Positions 55,771-64,000 of a DNA stretch of 64,000 nt are shown piece by piece; the stretch's first letter is position 1; every line of letters starts with the position of its first letter. This DNA is from Methylomonas sp. LL1 (GTDB lineage: Bacteria; Pseudomonadota; Gammaproteobacteria; Methylococcales; Methylomonadaceae): NCBI RefSeq assembly GCF_015711015.1, contig NZ_CP064653.1, positions 62,001 through 126,000 on the forward strand, in the 5' to 3' direction. A model generated the notes under the pieces. The model saw only the letters and a program-made list of their open reading frames with translations, had not been told where the DNA came from and did not search any database. A program made the position numbers and the translations under genes.

Positions 55771-57090
55771 TTAGTGGGGTAATTGAACGGTAACCGATAG
55801 GCCGCCAAGTTGTGAAGAGCGACCAATCTGCAGGCTTCCAGCATAAAATTCGGCAATATCGCGAACGATAGCCAATCCAAGGCCATGGCCTTGGACGGCT
55901 TCATCAAGGCGCATTCCCCGTTGGCTGAGTTGTGCAATCTCGGCCTCGGTGCAGCCTGGGCCGTCATCCGATACCCTGATAATGGCGCCGTAGCGACAAT
56001 CCACTTCGACCAGAATCCGCCGTCTGGCCCATTTGAAGGCGTTATCCAACAGATTGCCGATAAGCTCCAACATGTCTTCGCGATCGTAACGCATCAATTG
56101 ATCGGGAACGCGAACTTCAACATCAAATTGTTTATCGCTATAGATGTTGCGTAACAGATTGACTACCGCGGTTAATTCCAAATGCGGATTAAACGCCGCG
56201 CCAGTTTGGAAGCTGCCGGATATGCGCGCGCGTTTAAGCTCTCGATCGATACGCTGCAAGATGGCGTCATTTTGTTGCTGAAATTGTTGCCGAAAATCCG
56301 GATGCTCGCGCAGGATCGGGTCTTCGGCCAGGCGAAACAACATCGCCAGCGGTGTTTTTAGGGCATGTGCCAGGTTGCCGATAGCCGTGCGCGACTGATT
56401 CAGGCGCCGCTCGACCAGCAGCAACAAACGATTGACTTCCTTGACCAACGGCCGAATTTCCACCGGCACCAGGGTGTTGATTTGTTGCTGATTACCGTTG
56501 GCAATCTGAGCCAGTTCCCGGCGAACCGCTTTGATCGGCATGAGTGCCCGTCGGACATCGGAGGTTTGCAACAGAATGGCCGCCGCTAAAACCAGTAAAC
56601 TCAAGCCGAAATACGCTATGCGAATGCCAAGGATGTCGTGGCCAATATCGGTTAAATCCTCGGCAATGCTAATGCTGACCTGATGTCCAAATTTTTCGAA
56701 GCCCCGGCTCAACACCAGCAACGGTTGCTGATGGGGCCCGGTATCGAAGTGGTATTGTCGGCTGGTTTGTTTTGGCGTCGGCGCGAACGGCAGGGTTTGT
56801 CCCTGCAATGAAACCGAATAAAACACCCGGTCGCCAATATGTATGACGAAATAATGGCCAGAATAGGCTTGTCCGTATACGGAACCGGCATGCGAACTAT
56901 CAAACCTGAGTTGGCCGTTCGCATCCACGCTCAAAGTGTCCAGCAATGAGTCACCGTCGTGAGTCAATCGAGTCAACATCTGTTTTTCGGCAACAGCCCG
57001 AATCACCCAGTCCGCCGCCGACCAATGCGCGGCAAAAATCACGCAAAGAATGATGGCTAAACCGCGATTAAGCCGCCGTCGCAAAGACAT
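55771..57090 (-). CDS. Sensor histidine kinase (PhoQ/QseC type)
   Basis: 439 residues. Membrane helices at about 10-28 and 157-174 enclose a periplasmic sensor of about 125 residues. HAMP-like linker, then the dimerisation domain with the phosphate-accepting His242 in NLAHALKTPLAM, then the ATP-binding domain with NLLDNAFKWA (N box), DDGPGCTEAEI and GLGLAIVRD (G boxes). The start shares one base with the stop of the regulator (TGATG), so the pair is coupled. The likely partner is the regulator just upstream. Confidence 0.94.
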   Translation of the reverse strand: MSLRRRLNRGLAIILCVIFAAHWSAADWVIRAVAEKQMLTRLTHDGDSLLDTLSVDANGQLRFDSSHAGSVYGQAYSGHYFVIHIGDRVFYSVSLQGQTLPFAPTPKQTSRQYHFDTGPHQQPLLVLSRGFEKFGHQVSISIAEDLTDIGHDILGIRIAYFGLSLLVLAAAILLQTSDVRRALMPIKAVRRELAQIANGNQQQINTLVPVEIRPLVKEVNRLLLLVERRLNQSRTAIGNLAHALKTPLAMLFRLAEDPILREHPDFRQQFQQQNDAILQRIDRELKRARISGSFQTGAAFNPHLELTAVVNLLRNIYSDKQFDVEVRVPDQLMRYDREDMLELIGNLLDNAFKWARRRILVEVDCRYGAIIRVSDDGPGCTEAEIAQLSQRGMRLDEAVQGHGLGLAIVRDIAEFYAGSLQIGRSSQLGGLSVTVQLPH

Positions 57091-57755
57091 CAGGTTTTTT
57101 CACCAAAAAAATAACCATGACCTCGGCGGGTAACGATCAAATCCTTGCCTAGTTTTCTGCGTAAGCGGTTGATGTAGACTTCGATAACATTGCTGTCCGG
57201 ATCGGTGTCCAGCTGATAGACATGCTCAAGCAAATGGCTTTTAGTCAAAATTTGCCCGGGGTGAAGCATGAAGTAACGTAACAGCCTAAATTCGATTGCG
57301 GTCAGTTCAACTGGCTGACCGGCATCGATGCAAACGGTTTTTCGCTCTTCATCCAACGCTACTCCTGAATGGAGCAGTTGAGGCTGAGCGAAGCCATGCA
57401 AACGTTTCAATAATGCCTGTACCCGTGCTAGAAGTTCTTCAATATGAAAAGGTTTAGCCAAATAATCATCAGCGCCGGCCTTGAAACCATCGACCTTCTC
57501 ATGCCAGGCATCGCGGGCGGTCAAAACAATCACCGGTAGATTGTTTCCGGCTTGCCGCCACTGTCGCAATACCTCCAGCCCCGGTAGTTTAGGCAATCCC
57601 AGATCGAGGATGGCAATATCATAGCTTTCGGTTAGGCCCAAATACTCTCCGCTCTTGCCGTCGCATGCCACATCGACGGCAAAGCCCGCCATTTTCAGCT
57701 CCGATTTTAAAGACCTTGCTAAATCGGGATCGTCTTCCACAAGTAATAGCCGCAT
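57090..57755 (-). CDS. OmpR-family response regulator
   Basis: 221 residues. Receiver domain with the acidic pair (EDDPD, residues 7-11), the phosphate-accepting Asp51 in [10 protein letters not shown], the Thr and Lys of the active site ([18 protein letters not shown]). The winged-helix DNA-binding domain follows from about residue 125 ([33 protein letters not shown]). It would control genes in answer to the coupled sensor; the target genes are not known. Confidence 0.95.
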   Translation of the reverse strand: MRLLLVEDDPDLARSLKSELKMAGFAVDVACDGKSGEYLGLTESYDIAILDLGLPKLPGLEVLRQWRQAGNNLPVIVLTARDAWHEKVDGFKAGADDYLAKPFHIEELLARVQALLKRLHGFAQPQLLHSGVALDEERKTVCIDAGQPVELTAIEFRLLRYFMLHPGQILTKSHLLEHVYQLDTDPDSNVIEVYINRLRRKLGKDLIVTRRGHGYFFGEKT

Positions 57756-58138
57756 TGTAATTTTTGTGTCGTTTTGAGAGGGGAATTGCCGTGAAGATTC
57801 TAGTGCAATGCCGGGTAATTATTCAGCTTGGTTTCATATTAACTTGGCAGAGTCGGCAATGTTTCGATAAACAACCAACAACGAGAATGTTGCGATGGCC
57901 GGTCGATTGCATGGGGAAAACCCGGTCAATGCTAGATTGACAGGCAGAAAGTTGCGTTCCTCGCAAGTTGAACGGGATGACAATAATGTGAGTTTAATCA
58001 ATTTTTAAGCTTAAATTTATCTTGCCGAGCTATGGTGGCTAGCCTTTCAACAGTGGATGGGTTTCAGTCAAGACTATTTCTGAATTGTCCAACCAATTGG
58101 GACGGCTTCTTTTATAAACTCCTAGCAGGGAAATTTTA
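57756..58138. other. Divergent intergenic region
   Basis: 383 bases between the two-component genes (minus) and the sorting-tail protein (plus). It must hold promoters for both. It has an AT-rich middle (57990-58025). I cannot name an operator, riboswitch or RNA gene. Confidence 0.35.
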
Positions 58139-59233
58139 ATGATGACTAAAAAATTAATTGCCGCCTTACTAGGCGGCGCTGGATTAATTGGAGCTAATAC
58201 GGCCATGGCGAGTACCACCTACGGTACTTTGGGCAATTTCGACGTTTTTAATGACTCAACCACCAACTCCTATTATGGGTTTGAAATTGAATTGGAAGGC
58301 CTGGATCCGTCTTCAATCGCTAATTATAACGGCAACTACTACACCTTCCAGAACTGGCATTACGGCTCCGGGCAGGTAAGCGGTGTCAATGGAAATACCA
58401 TTATTCGTTACTACGATGGGGGCGTACATGCCACGGCGCCTTACACAACGCCTATCACCAACACCGGCGGCCACTCCTGTATAACTATCGACGGTTGCGA
58501 GCATTTTGGCCTAGCGCTGAATGGCAATCCAACCGCCTCCCGTTATTACTGGCTGGATCAATCGGGTAACCGCAGTACGGCGGTAAACTTGATTGGGGCT
58601 CCTATCGTCAACGTGGTTCAGCCCGCTCCCCAAGCGCCTGGAAACCCTCAGCAGCCCGCCGTCGTGCAGTTTGTGGTGGAAGCGCCCGAAGCTCCCGAGG
58701 CGCCGCAAAGCCAAAAATTTTCCGATGCGGTTTGGGTAAAGGTCATGAAGACCGAGCTTGATATAGATCACATGGCCGATCTTGATGATTTGATGGCCAA
58801 TAATCCGGACAAAATCGCCGACAAGAATGATGCTAATGCGGTAGAAGTGGAATGGAGACTGCTACAGCGCCGTCTGGCACTGGATCCCGATGATCCACAA
58901 AATAAACTCGATAGCGGCGAGCAGGAAGCAGGCGTTAATGCCGAGCAGGTATTGAGAACCTATCAATATTTTGCCTTTGCCGGTACTTACAACGAAGAAC
59001 ATGAAGCTACATGTACCGACGTCGGTACTTGCGAAGATGATCTCGCGGATGATGCAAATAACATCGATCTTTATGTCGGCCGCTTGATCGGTCAGCAAAT
59101 GATCGCGGCGAACTTGAATGGCCCTATCGAATTCCCGGCACAAGTCCCCGTTCCCGGCGCGGTTTGGCTATTCGGCTCGGCTTTGGCGGGCTTTATCGGC
59201 ATATCACGCCGGAAGCGTTCAACTACCAATTAA
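58139..59233 (+). CDS. Exported protein with PEP-CTERM-like sorting tail
   Basis: 364 residues. A signal peptide at residues 1-24 (ending AMAST), then an extracellular region rich in Tyr, Gly and Asn with two short cysteine pairs, a proline-rich stretch (QPAPQAPGNPQQP), and an acidic helical part. The C-terminus reads VPVPGAVWLFGSALAG, a membrane helix, and then basic RRKRS. That is the PEP-CTERM/VPxPA type of exosortase signal, in which the tail is cut and the protein is sorted to the surface together with exopolysaccharide. AGGGAAA precedes the start. The sorting machinery is not in this window. Confidence 0.85.
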   Translation: MMTKKLIAALLGGAGLIGANTAMASTTYGTLGNFDVFNDSTTNSYYGFEIELEGLDPSSIANYNGNYYTFQNWHYGSGQVSGVNGNTIIRYYDGGVHATAPYTTPITNTGGHSCITIDGCEHFGLALNGNPTASRYYWLDQSGNRSTAVNLIGAPIVNVVQPAPQAPGNPQQPAVVQFVVEAPEAPEAPQSQKFSDAVWVKVMKTELDIDHMADLDDLMANNPDKIADKNDANAVEVEWRLLQRRLALDPDDPQNKLDSGEQEAGVNAEQVLRTYQYFAFAGTYNEEHEATCTDVGTCEDDLADDANNIDLYVGRLIGQQMIAANLNGPIEFPAQVPVPGAVWLFGSALAGFIGISRRKRSTTN

Positions 59234-59426
59234 TTAATCCAATATCGGGCTATCCCGGTTGGGGGTAGTCCGAGTCCGTGCTGGACTGACATTGGCCCGA
59301 TAGTGCCTGGGACTGTATAGCCAGGGAACAGTGGTTTTGGTGTACCTTTCAGGAAAATAGCCCGGTTTGCAAAGCCGTTTTAGGTTTTCAAGCGGGGCTG
59401 GCGGCAAGCAATCGAATTCTTCGGCT

Positions 59427-60599
59427 CTAACCACTTCTTTCCAAACCGGATTGCTTAAACGGCAGATAACTCGCCGCATCCTGTTTATAAGCTTGGATGG
59501 CTTTTTGCTCGCGTCCGACAAAGTCGGCAATGGCTTGAGCGAAGCGGGTATCTTGTATCCAATGCGCGGAGTAGGTGGTGACGGGTTCGAAGCCACGGGA
59601 AATCTTGTGCTCGCCTTGCGCGCCGGAATCGAAGCGCCGCAAGCCTTGTTCGATGCAATAATCCAGTCCCTGGTAATAACAGGCTTCAAAATGCAGGGCG
59701 TTATATTCTTCATGGCAGCCCCAATAGCGGCCGTACAGAGTGTCAGTGCCGACAAAACTCAGCGCCGCGCCGACGTAGTCGTGGTCCTTGACTGCTAGAA
59801 TCAATAAACATTGTTCGGGCATGCTAGCCGATATTTGCCGAAAGAATGCCGGGTTTAGATAAGGCTGCGAGTATCTTTTGCTATAGGTCATGCCGTAAAA
59901 CCGATAAAACGCTTGCCATTGCGGTTCGGTGATATTGGACCCGGCGATGCGCAATAATTCAATCCCTTGTTCCGCCACGCGCCGGCGCTCGCGCTTGATC
60001 ATCTTGCGCTTGCCGGCGCCGAGTGTTTGCAAATAATCGTCAAAATCACGGTAGCCGCGATTAAACCAGTGAAATTGCACGCCTTCGCGTATGCTCATTC
60101 CCAGAGATTGCAATTGTTCCAATTGAGGCGAAACCGGAAACAGGCAATGCCAGGAGGATATGCTGTTTTGATGGGCAAGATCCCGGATAAAGTCGAACAA
60201 TACTTGTAGGACTTGGCCGGAATCGACACCGGGTTTGATCAGTAAACGCCGGCCTTGGCAGGGGGTGAACGGAATCGCGCTCAGATACTTGGGGTAATAA
60301 TCCAGCCCGGATTGCCGGTAGGCTTGCGCCCATTGCTGATCGAATACATATTCGCCCCAGGAATGCCGTTTCAGATACAGCGGCATCATCGCAAGCAGTT
60401 GGCCTTGCTCATAAACCAGTAAATGCGCGGGCTGCCAGCCGGTCTGTTCGCGGACCGATCCGCTTTGTTCCAGCGCCGCTAAAAATTCGTGGCGCAGAAA
60501 AGGATCATCGAGGCCGGCCAATTGATTCCAGTCATCGGCGTCGATTTGTGTCAGGTTATGGATTTGTTTTACTTCCATTTCCGAAAACAGTACATTCAA
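59427..60599 (-). CDS. GNAT-like acyltransferase (peptidoglycan/FemAB-type, COG3146 group)
   Basis: 390 residues without signal. The pattern of the group is clear: DDPFLRHEFLAALEQSGSV, HLLVYEQGQLLAMMPLYLK, SAIPFTPCQGRRLL, GAGKRKMIKRERRRV and the acetyl-CoA-type part around residues 255-320 (ILAVKDHDYVGAALSFVG, YGRYWGC, LHFEACYYQGLDYCIE). It is related to FemAB/GNAT enzymes; many relatives are annotated for peptidoglycan or unknown acyl transfer. ATG at 60578 is an alternative start. It is divergent from the DUF938 gene. Confidence 0.85.
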   Translation of the reverse strand: MNVLFSEMEVKQIHNLTQIDADDWNQLAGLDDPFLRHEFLAALEQSGSVREQTGWQPAHLLVYEQGQLLAMMPLYLKRHSWGEYVFDQQWAQAYRQSGLDYYPKYLSAIPFTPCQGRRLLIKPGVDSGQVLQVLFDFIRDLAHQNSISSWHCLFPVSPQLEQLQSLGMSIREGVQFHWFNRGYRDFDDYLQTLGAGKRKMIKRERRRVAEQGIELLRIAGSNITEPQWQAFYRFYGMTYSKRYSQPYLNPAFFRQISASMPEQCLLILAVKDHDYVGAALSFVGTDTLYGRYWGCHEEYNALHFEACYYQGLDYCIEQGLRRFDSGAQGEHKISRGFEPVTTYSAHWIQDTRFAQAIADFVGREQKAIQAYKQDAASYLPFKQSGLERSG

Positions 60600-60628
60600 A
60601 ACATCCAGATTACAGCAATAGCACCGTT

Positions 60629-61243
60629 ATGACGATAGAGAAACCCTTCTCGCAGGCCTCCGAAAATAACAAGCAAGCCATTTTAGAGATCATCAAGGAG
60701 GTATTTTGCCAGCCTACAACAGTATGGGAAATCGGCAGCGGCACCGGCCAGCATGCCTGTCATTTCGCCGCGAATTTACCGCATGTCCGGTGGCAAGCCA
60801 CCGATAGGCAAGACAATATTCCCGGCATTCGCTTATGGCTGGACCAGGCCCAATTGAGTAATCTGGAGCCGCCGTTAATGCTGGATGTTTGCGATACGGC
60901 ATGGCCGTGCCGGGCCATTGATGGCTTATTCACCGCCAATACTCTGCATATCATGAGTTGGGACGAGGTGCGGATATTGTTCGAGCGATTGGACCGTTAC
61001 CTGAGGGTCGGCGCCTCGGTCTGTTTTTACGGCCCATTCAATTACCACGGAACCTACACCAGCGAAAGCAACGCTCGTTTCGATCAATGGCTGAAAAGCC
61101 GGAATCCGCTGAGCGGCATCAGACACTTTGAAGACGTCGTGGCTTTAGCTTCGGCCATAGATCTTGATTTGCAGGCCGATCATGCGATGCCGGCCAATAA
61201 TCGGCTGCTGGTGTTTAAGCGGGGTGAGAGGAAAAGCTGTTAA
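60629..61243 (+). CDS. DUF938 SAM-dependent methyltransferase
   Basis: I start it at ATG 60629 (MTIEKPFSQASENNKQAIL), where the family begins; the frame opens at 60548 inside the divergent gene. About 204 residues. The cofactor motif is VWEIGSGTGQHACHFA, followed by the acidic motif II region (WQATDRQDNI). The family is a class I methyltransferase with unknown target. It is followed by the dispersed repeat and the 158-residue gene. Confidence 0.88.
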   Translation: MTIEKPFSQASENNKQAILEIIKEVFCQPTTVWEIGSGTGQHACHFAANLPHVRWQATDRQDNIPGIRLWLDQAQLSNLEPPLMLDVCDTAWPCRAIDGLFTANTLHIMSWDEVRILFERLDRYLRVGASVCFYGPFNYHGTYTSESNARFDQWLKSRNPLSGIRHFEDVVALASAIDLDLQADHAMPANNRLLVFKRGERKSC

Positions 61244-61431
61244 ATTCCCGACGCGGTGTGATCCGATACAAATCGGAAGATTTTGTCCGGTTTGCGACAG
61301 CGGTAGCTAGCCGTTTGGCGCGGCTATCGGCCGGCTGGCGGCCCAAAGGCCGGCCAGTGCTGGATTGGCCCTAATCTTGAATGTCTTAATCAGTTCAGCG
61401 AAACGACAATCGGTTGTTCGCTGAGCACAAG

Positions 61432-61491
61432 TCCGCTCAGTCAACGGCAAATTTCTCTGAGTGGGGAAATATACTTCCATAAATCGCCTAA
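61432..61491 (-). repeat. 60-bp dispersed repeat, copy 2
   Basis: The reverse complement matches 33743-33802 at 50 of 60 positions. Beside it (61396-61425) is a stem of CAGCGAA and TTCGCTG type. On the plus strand the repeat runs directly into the ribosome binding site of the next gene (AAGGAG, 61490-61495). Confidence 0.8.
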
Positions 61492-61500
61492 GGAGCCGCA

Positions 61501-61977
61501 ATGGTCACAAGTATGATCAGCCGGGAACAGACAAATACGGATAGCCTCGCTCGGTTCGAACGTTATATGGCCGAAGCCAAACCCTTGATGCAAAAACAGT
61601 ATCAACAGTTGTTGGCCCAGGATTTGTCCAAACAGCAATGGGATCGTTGCTTTCAGCGCAATGTGCTGGCCGTGCTGCAACAGAGCTACGAGCTAGCCTT
61701 GCAACATTTGCAGACCTTGCCGTTCGATGGCCGCGAGGTGGCGGTCGATCGAGGCTTGTCCCAATTAACCCGGCGGATGCTGGCCGCCTTTGACGGCTTT
61801 GTCGACGAATTCCTGTTATTTGCGGTCGATAAGCATCGCACCTCTTGCGCCCTATCCAATTTTCCGGACGAACATAAACCCGATAACGCCTATCTGAACC
61901 AAGTAAAGCGCGACATCGCCGAACTCTGGCAAGGCTTTGCGATAAATGCCAACGACTTTTTTCTGGAATGCCGATGA
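61501..61977 (+). CDS. Helical protein of unknown function
   Basis: 158 residues, soluble, nearly all helical (LARFERYMAEAKPLMQKQYQ, QRNVLAVLQQSYELALQHLQ). AAGGAG lies six bases before the ATG. I do not recognise a family. Its stop overlaps the start of the GST gene (ATGA), so the two are translated together. Confidence 0.7.
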   Translation: MVTSMISREQTNTDSLARFERYMAEAKPLMQKQYQQLLAQDLSKQQWDRCFQRNVLAVLQQSYELALQHLQTLPFDGREVAVDRGLSQLTRRMLAAFDGFVDEFLLFAVDKHRTSCALSNFPDEHKPDNAYLNQVKRDIAELWQGFAINANDFFLECR

Positions 61978-62594
61978 AATTCTATTTAACCCCCGGCTCC
62001 TGCTCCACCGGGATTCATATTTTGCTGGAAGAGCTGGAACTGGTTTTCGAAGCCCATATCATCAATTTGTTGGCCGGCGATCATCAAAAACCGGATTTTT
62101 TAGCCGTCAACCCCAAGGCGACCATTCCGGCCCTGGTGCTTGATGACGGCACAGTCCTGACCGAGTTCGCCGCCATCGCTTATTGGCTGGCGCGCAGCTA
62201 TCCCAAGGCCCAATTGCTGCCGGGGGATGTCGCCGGCGATGCGCGCGCGATCGAGTTGATCGATTATGTGGTCGGCACCTTGCATGGACAGGGCTTCGCC
62301 AGGATATTCACCACCGTTAAATTTAGCCCTAATCCGGCCGATTTCGAGGCGGTCAAAGCTCAGGGGCTAAGCATCGTGCAACAAGGTTTTCAGCTGGTAA
62401 ACGATCTGTTGCCCAGCCAAGGTTATGCCTTGGGCAGTTTCAGCATTGCCGATGCCGCCCTGTTTTATGTCGAATTTTGGGCCGATAAATCCGATATCGT
62501 CTTGCCGGAAAATTGTCTGGCTCATTATCGCTTGATGTGTTCGCGGCCGGTGGTAAGGCGGGTGTTGATGGAAGAAGGCTATCGTCCGACATAA
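61974..62594 (+). CDS. Beta-class glutathione S-transferase
   Basis: 206 residues from ATG 61974, whose start overlaps the previous stop by four bases; an ATG at 61968 is an alternative. The thioredoxin-like part begins MKFYLTPGSCSTG with Cys10, the catalytic cysteine of bacterial beta-class enzymes. NPKATIPALVLDDG carries the cis-proline and LTEFAAIAYWLA the glutathione-binding Glu/Ser region. The C-terminal part is all helical. It would conjugate or reduce with glutathione in the cytoplasm. Confidence 0.9.
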   Translation: MKFYLTPGSCSTGIHILLEELELVFEAHIINLLAGDHQKPDFLAVNPKATIPALVLDDGTVLTEFAAIAYWLARSYPKAQLLPGDVAGDARAIELIDYVVGTLHGQGFARIFTTVKFSPNPADFEAVKAQGLSIVQQGFQLVNDLLPSQGYALGSFSIADAALFYVEFWADKSDIVLPENCLAHYRLMCSRPVVRRVLMEEGYRPT

Positions 62595-62682
62595 AGCTGC
62601 CCGACCGGTAAGTTGATTGTTACCAAGCCCTAAATGGGTTTGACTCAGGCGGAACATAAACAGCATTTTAGGTGAACCGAGC

Positions 62683-63096
62683 ATGGCATTAATTGAAAAA
62701 ACCGACACCCTCACCGTCGGCTACCCGGCGATCGATCACGATCATCACGAATTCATCCAACTGCTGAATCAGCTGGATAACGCGGCGGATGCCGACTTCG
62801 CGGTCTTGTTTCAACAGCTATACCAACATACCGAACAGCACTTTGCGCTGGAAAATCAACTGATGCGGCAGTGCGGATTTCCGGCCGAGGCCGAACATAC
62901 GGGCGAGCACCAGCGGGTCTTGGGCGAATTCAAGCAATTCAAAACCAGGGTTGATAAAGGCTTGATTGCCTTTGGGCGCTCGTTTGTCAGAGATCGCTTG
63001 CCGCAATGGTTTCAATTACATGTCGCCACGATGGATAGCGCGCTGGCCGTGTATATCAAACTCCGGAGTCAGACCCATGACGGTGTCGCCGGATGA
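62683..63096 (+). CDS. Bacteriohemerythrin
   Basis: 137 residues. The diiron ligands are in place: DHDHHEF, HTEQHFALENQLM, HTGEHQRVL and LHVATMD, on the four-helix bundle. It binds oxygen at a diiron centre and may store, carry or sense oxygen. Such proteins are common in methanotrophs, where they may deliver oxygen to methane oxidation. The stop overlaps the start of the AlkB-like gene by four bases. Confidence 0.92.
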   Translation: MALIEKTDTLTVGYPAIDHDHHEFIQLLNQLDNAADADFAVLFQQLYQHTEQHFALENQLMRQCGFPAEAEHTGEHQRVLGEFKQFKTRVDKGLIAFGRSFVRDRLPQWFQLHVATMDSALAVYIKLRSQTHDGVAG

Positions 63097-63668
63097 CGGA
63101 CTGCGCGGAACTGGAACTCATCAACCAATTTTACCCTAGCGCCGAAAGCGCGCGAATTCTTCAATATTTTCTGCGCCAACATGACTGGCCCGATAATTGT
63201 TATCACTTCGCCGGCCGACAGTTTGTCTTGCCTCGCCTGCAGACCTGGCATGCCGATGCCGGCATACGCTATAGCTATAGCAACAATCTGCTGGAAACCC
63301 GGCCCTGGACCGAGATGCTGAGCCAGATCAGGATTAAGGTCGAATCGTTGCTGGATTATTCGTTTAATTCGGTGTTGGTCAACTGTTATCGAAACGGTGA
63401 CGATCATGTCGGTTGGCATGCGGATAACGAACGGGAATTAGGCGAGAACCCCTTTATCGCCTCGGTCAGCTTTGGCGCGGAGCGGGCGTTTGCCTTCAAA
63501 CATAAGCGTTCATCGGAACAGGGCCGAATTTTGTTGGGCAGCGGTTGTTTGCTGATCATGCGGCCGGCCTTTCAAACCCATTGGTTGCATAGCGTGCCGG
63601 AAGACAAAACCAGCCGCCAGGCTCGGATTAATCTGACCTTTCGTAGAGTGAACGGCTTACAAATTTAG
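63093..63668 (+). CDS. AlkB-like 2-oxoglutarate/iron dioxygenase
   Basis: 191 residues. The iron-binding triad is visible: His and Asp in GWHADNE and the second His in HWLHSVP, with RINLTFR closing the 2-oxoglutarate site by its arginines. The segment SVSFGAERAFAFKHK is the family's substrate-side strand pair. It should repair alkylated DNA or RNA by oxidative demethylation. It starts inside the end of the bacteriohemerythrin gene, so an oxygen-binding protein and an oxygen-using enzyme are made together. Confidence 0.92.
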   Translation: MTDCAELELINQFYPSAESARILQYFLRQHDWPDNCYHFAGRQFVLPRLQTWHADAGIRYSYSNNLLETRPWTEMLSQIRIKVESLLDYSFNSVLVNCYRNGDDHVGWHADNERELGENPFIASVSFGAERAFAFKHKRSSEQGRILLGSGCLLIMRPAFQTHWLHSVPEDKTSRQARINLTFRRVNGLQI

Positions 63669-63832
63669 TCGGCCGCTGGACTTTCCGAATCAAAGCCGGT
63701 AAAAATATCCCCGAACAATTTGCTACTGATTCTACAGTCTATGGATTGCCCCATGGTGTCGATGGTGTTGTCGCGGTTGATGGACGAGTGGCCGGCGTAG
63801 GTTAGATGTCCCGCGTCATCGGACCATTGGAC
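63665..63832 (-). pseudogene. Unrecognised C-terminal gene fragment
   Basis: On the minus strand a frame of 55 codons with protein-like composition (VQWSDDAGHLTYAGHSS, DTMGQSIDCRISSKLFG, then TGFDSESPAAD) ends at 63665. It has no usable start codon and a stop lies directly before it at 63833. It looks like the tail of a gene whose front part is missing or frameshifted. I cannot name the family. Confidence 0.4.
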
Positions 63833-64000
63833 TTACCGGCTTTTATCTCGGCGTCTCTAACAAATTTAATTAACTGATTTCGAACATTTTATAGAACAAT
63901 AAACGTCCAAGGAGCGGATTAACCATTTCACCCTGTCCCGATGGTAACGCATAGCGTCAAAACTCAAGCTATTCTGGATTATGTTGACGGGCAACCGGTT
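63833..64000. other. Right edge without visible gene
   Basis: The last bases show no open frame with support and no RNA gene. It may belong to the control region of a gene beyond the window. Confidence 0.3.

Overview
The window looks like chromosomal DNA of a gammaproteobacterium, most likely a methanotroph-type member of the Methylococcales (Methylomonas-like). This rests on weak signs: a VPVPGAVWLFGSALAG sorting tail on an exported protein (58139..59233), an N-type ATPase operon, a bacteriohemerythrin, several c-di-GMP and PAS sensor proteins, and the overall style of the proteins. No methane oxidation gene lies in the window, so the placement is an inference. I found no tRNA, rRNA, CRISPR array, integrase or intact transposase.

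Layout, left half. 1-1487 is the 3' part of an MscS-type channel cut by the window edge. 2135-5337 is a lipoprotein plus a secreted type I sulfatase, closed by a terminator. 5414-7654 is an eight-heme cytochrome c with a TPR tail. 7912-10453 is a three-gene operon: outer-membrane MetA-like protein, META-domain lipoprotein and DUF4105 protein. On the minus strand follow DUF4136 lipoprotein, CPA1 antiporter, STAS-like protein and AI-2E transporter (10497-13875), and an RND tripartite efflux operon (14086-19849). 20675-25530 carries an ion channel, an HD-GYP phosphodiesterase, a DUF2252 protein and an unknown membrane protein. 25710-29980 (minus) is a GH13 plus GH63 glycosidase pair, divergent from a large CBS/PAS/GGDEF/EAL protein.

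Centre. 33959-40493 is a complete nine-gene N-ATPase operon, atpD-C-Q-R-B-E-F-A-G. It has no delta subunit, a long b subunit, and the sodium-binding type of residues in subunit c. It would couple ATP synthesis or hydrolysis to an ion gradient across the inner membrane.

42742-49940 is the accessory part of the window. A long secreted Rhs/YD-repeat gene ends in a tip with an HEAIH metallopeptidase-like motif. It is followed by a periplasmic-type candidate immunity protein, a frameshifted orphan Rhs tip overlapping a second exported candidate immunity gene, and a third orphan tip. The whole block lies between two 57-bp exact direct repeats (42688-42744 and 49884-49940) that are the last codons of a phospholipase D-family gene. 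It also holds a decayed 21-bp tandem repeat that reads as heptapeptides. This is the most interesting structure in the window: a toxin-immunity island that appears to have arrived by duplicating the 3' end of its target gene.

Right part. A giant eight-PAS histidine kinase is translationally coupled to a DUF815 ATPase. Next come an OmpR/PhoQ-type two-component pair, the sorting-tail protein, an acyltransferase, a DUF938 methyltransferase, an unknown protein coupled to a beta-class GST, and a bacteriohemerythrin coupled to an AlkB-like dioxygenase. A 60-bp dispersed repeat occurs in opposite orientation at 33743-33802 and 61432-61491.
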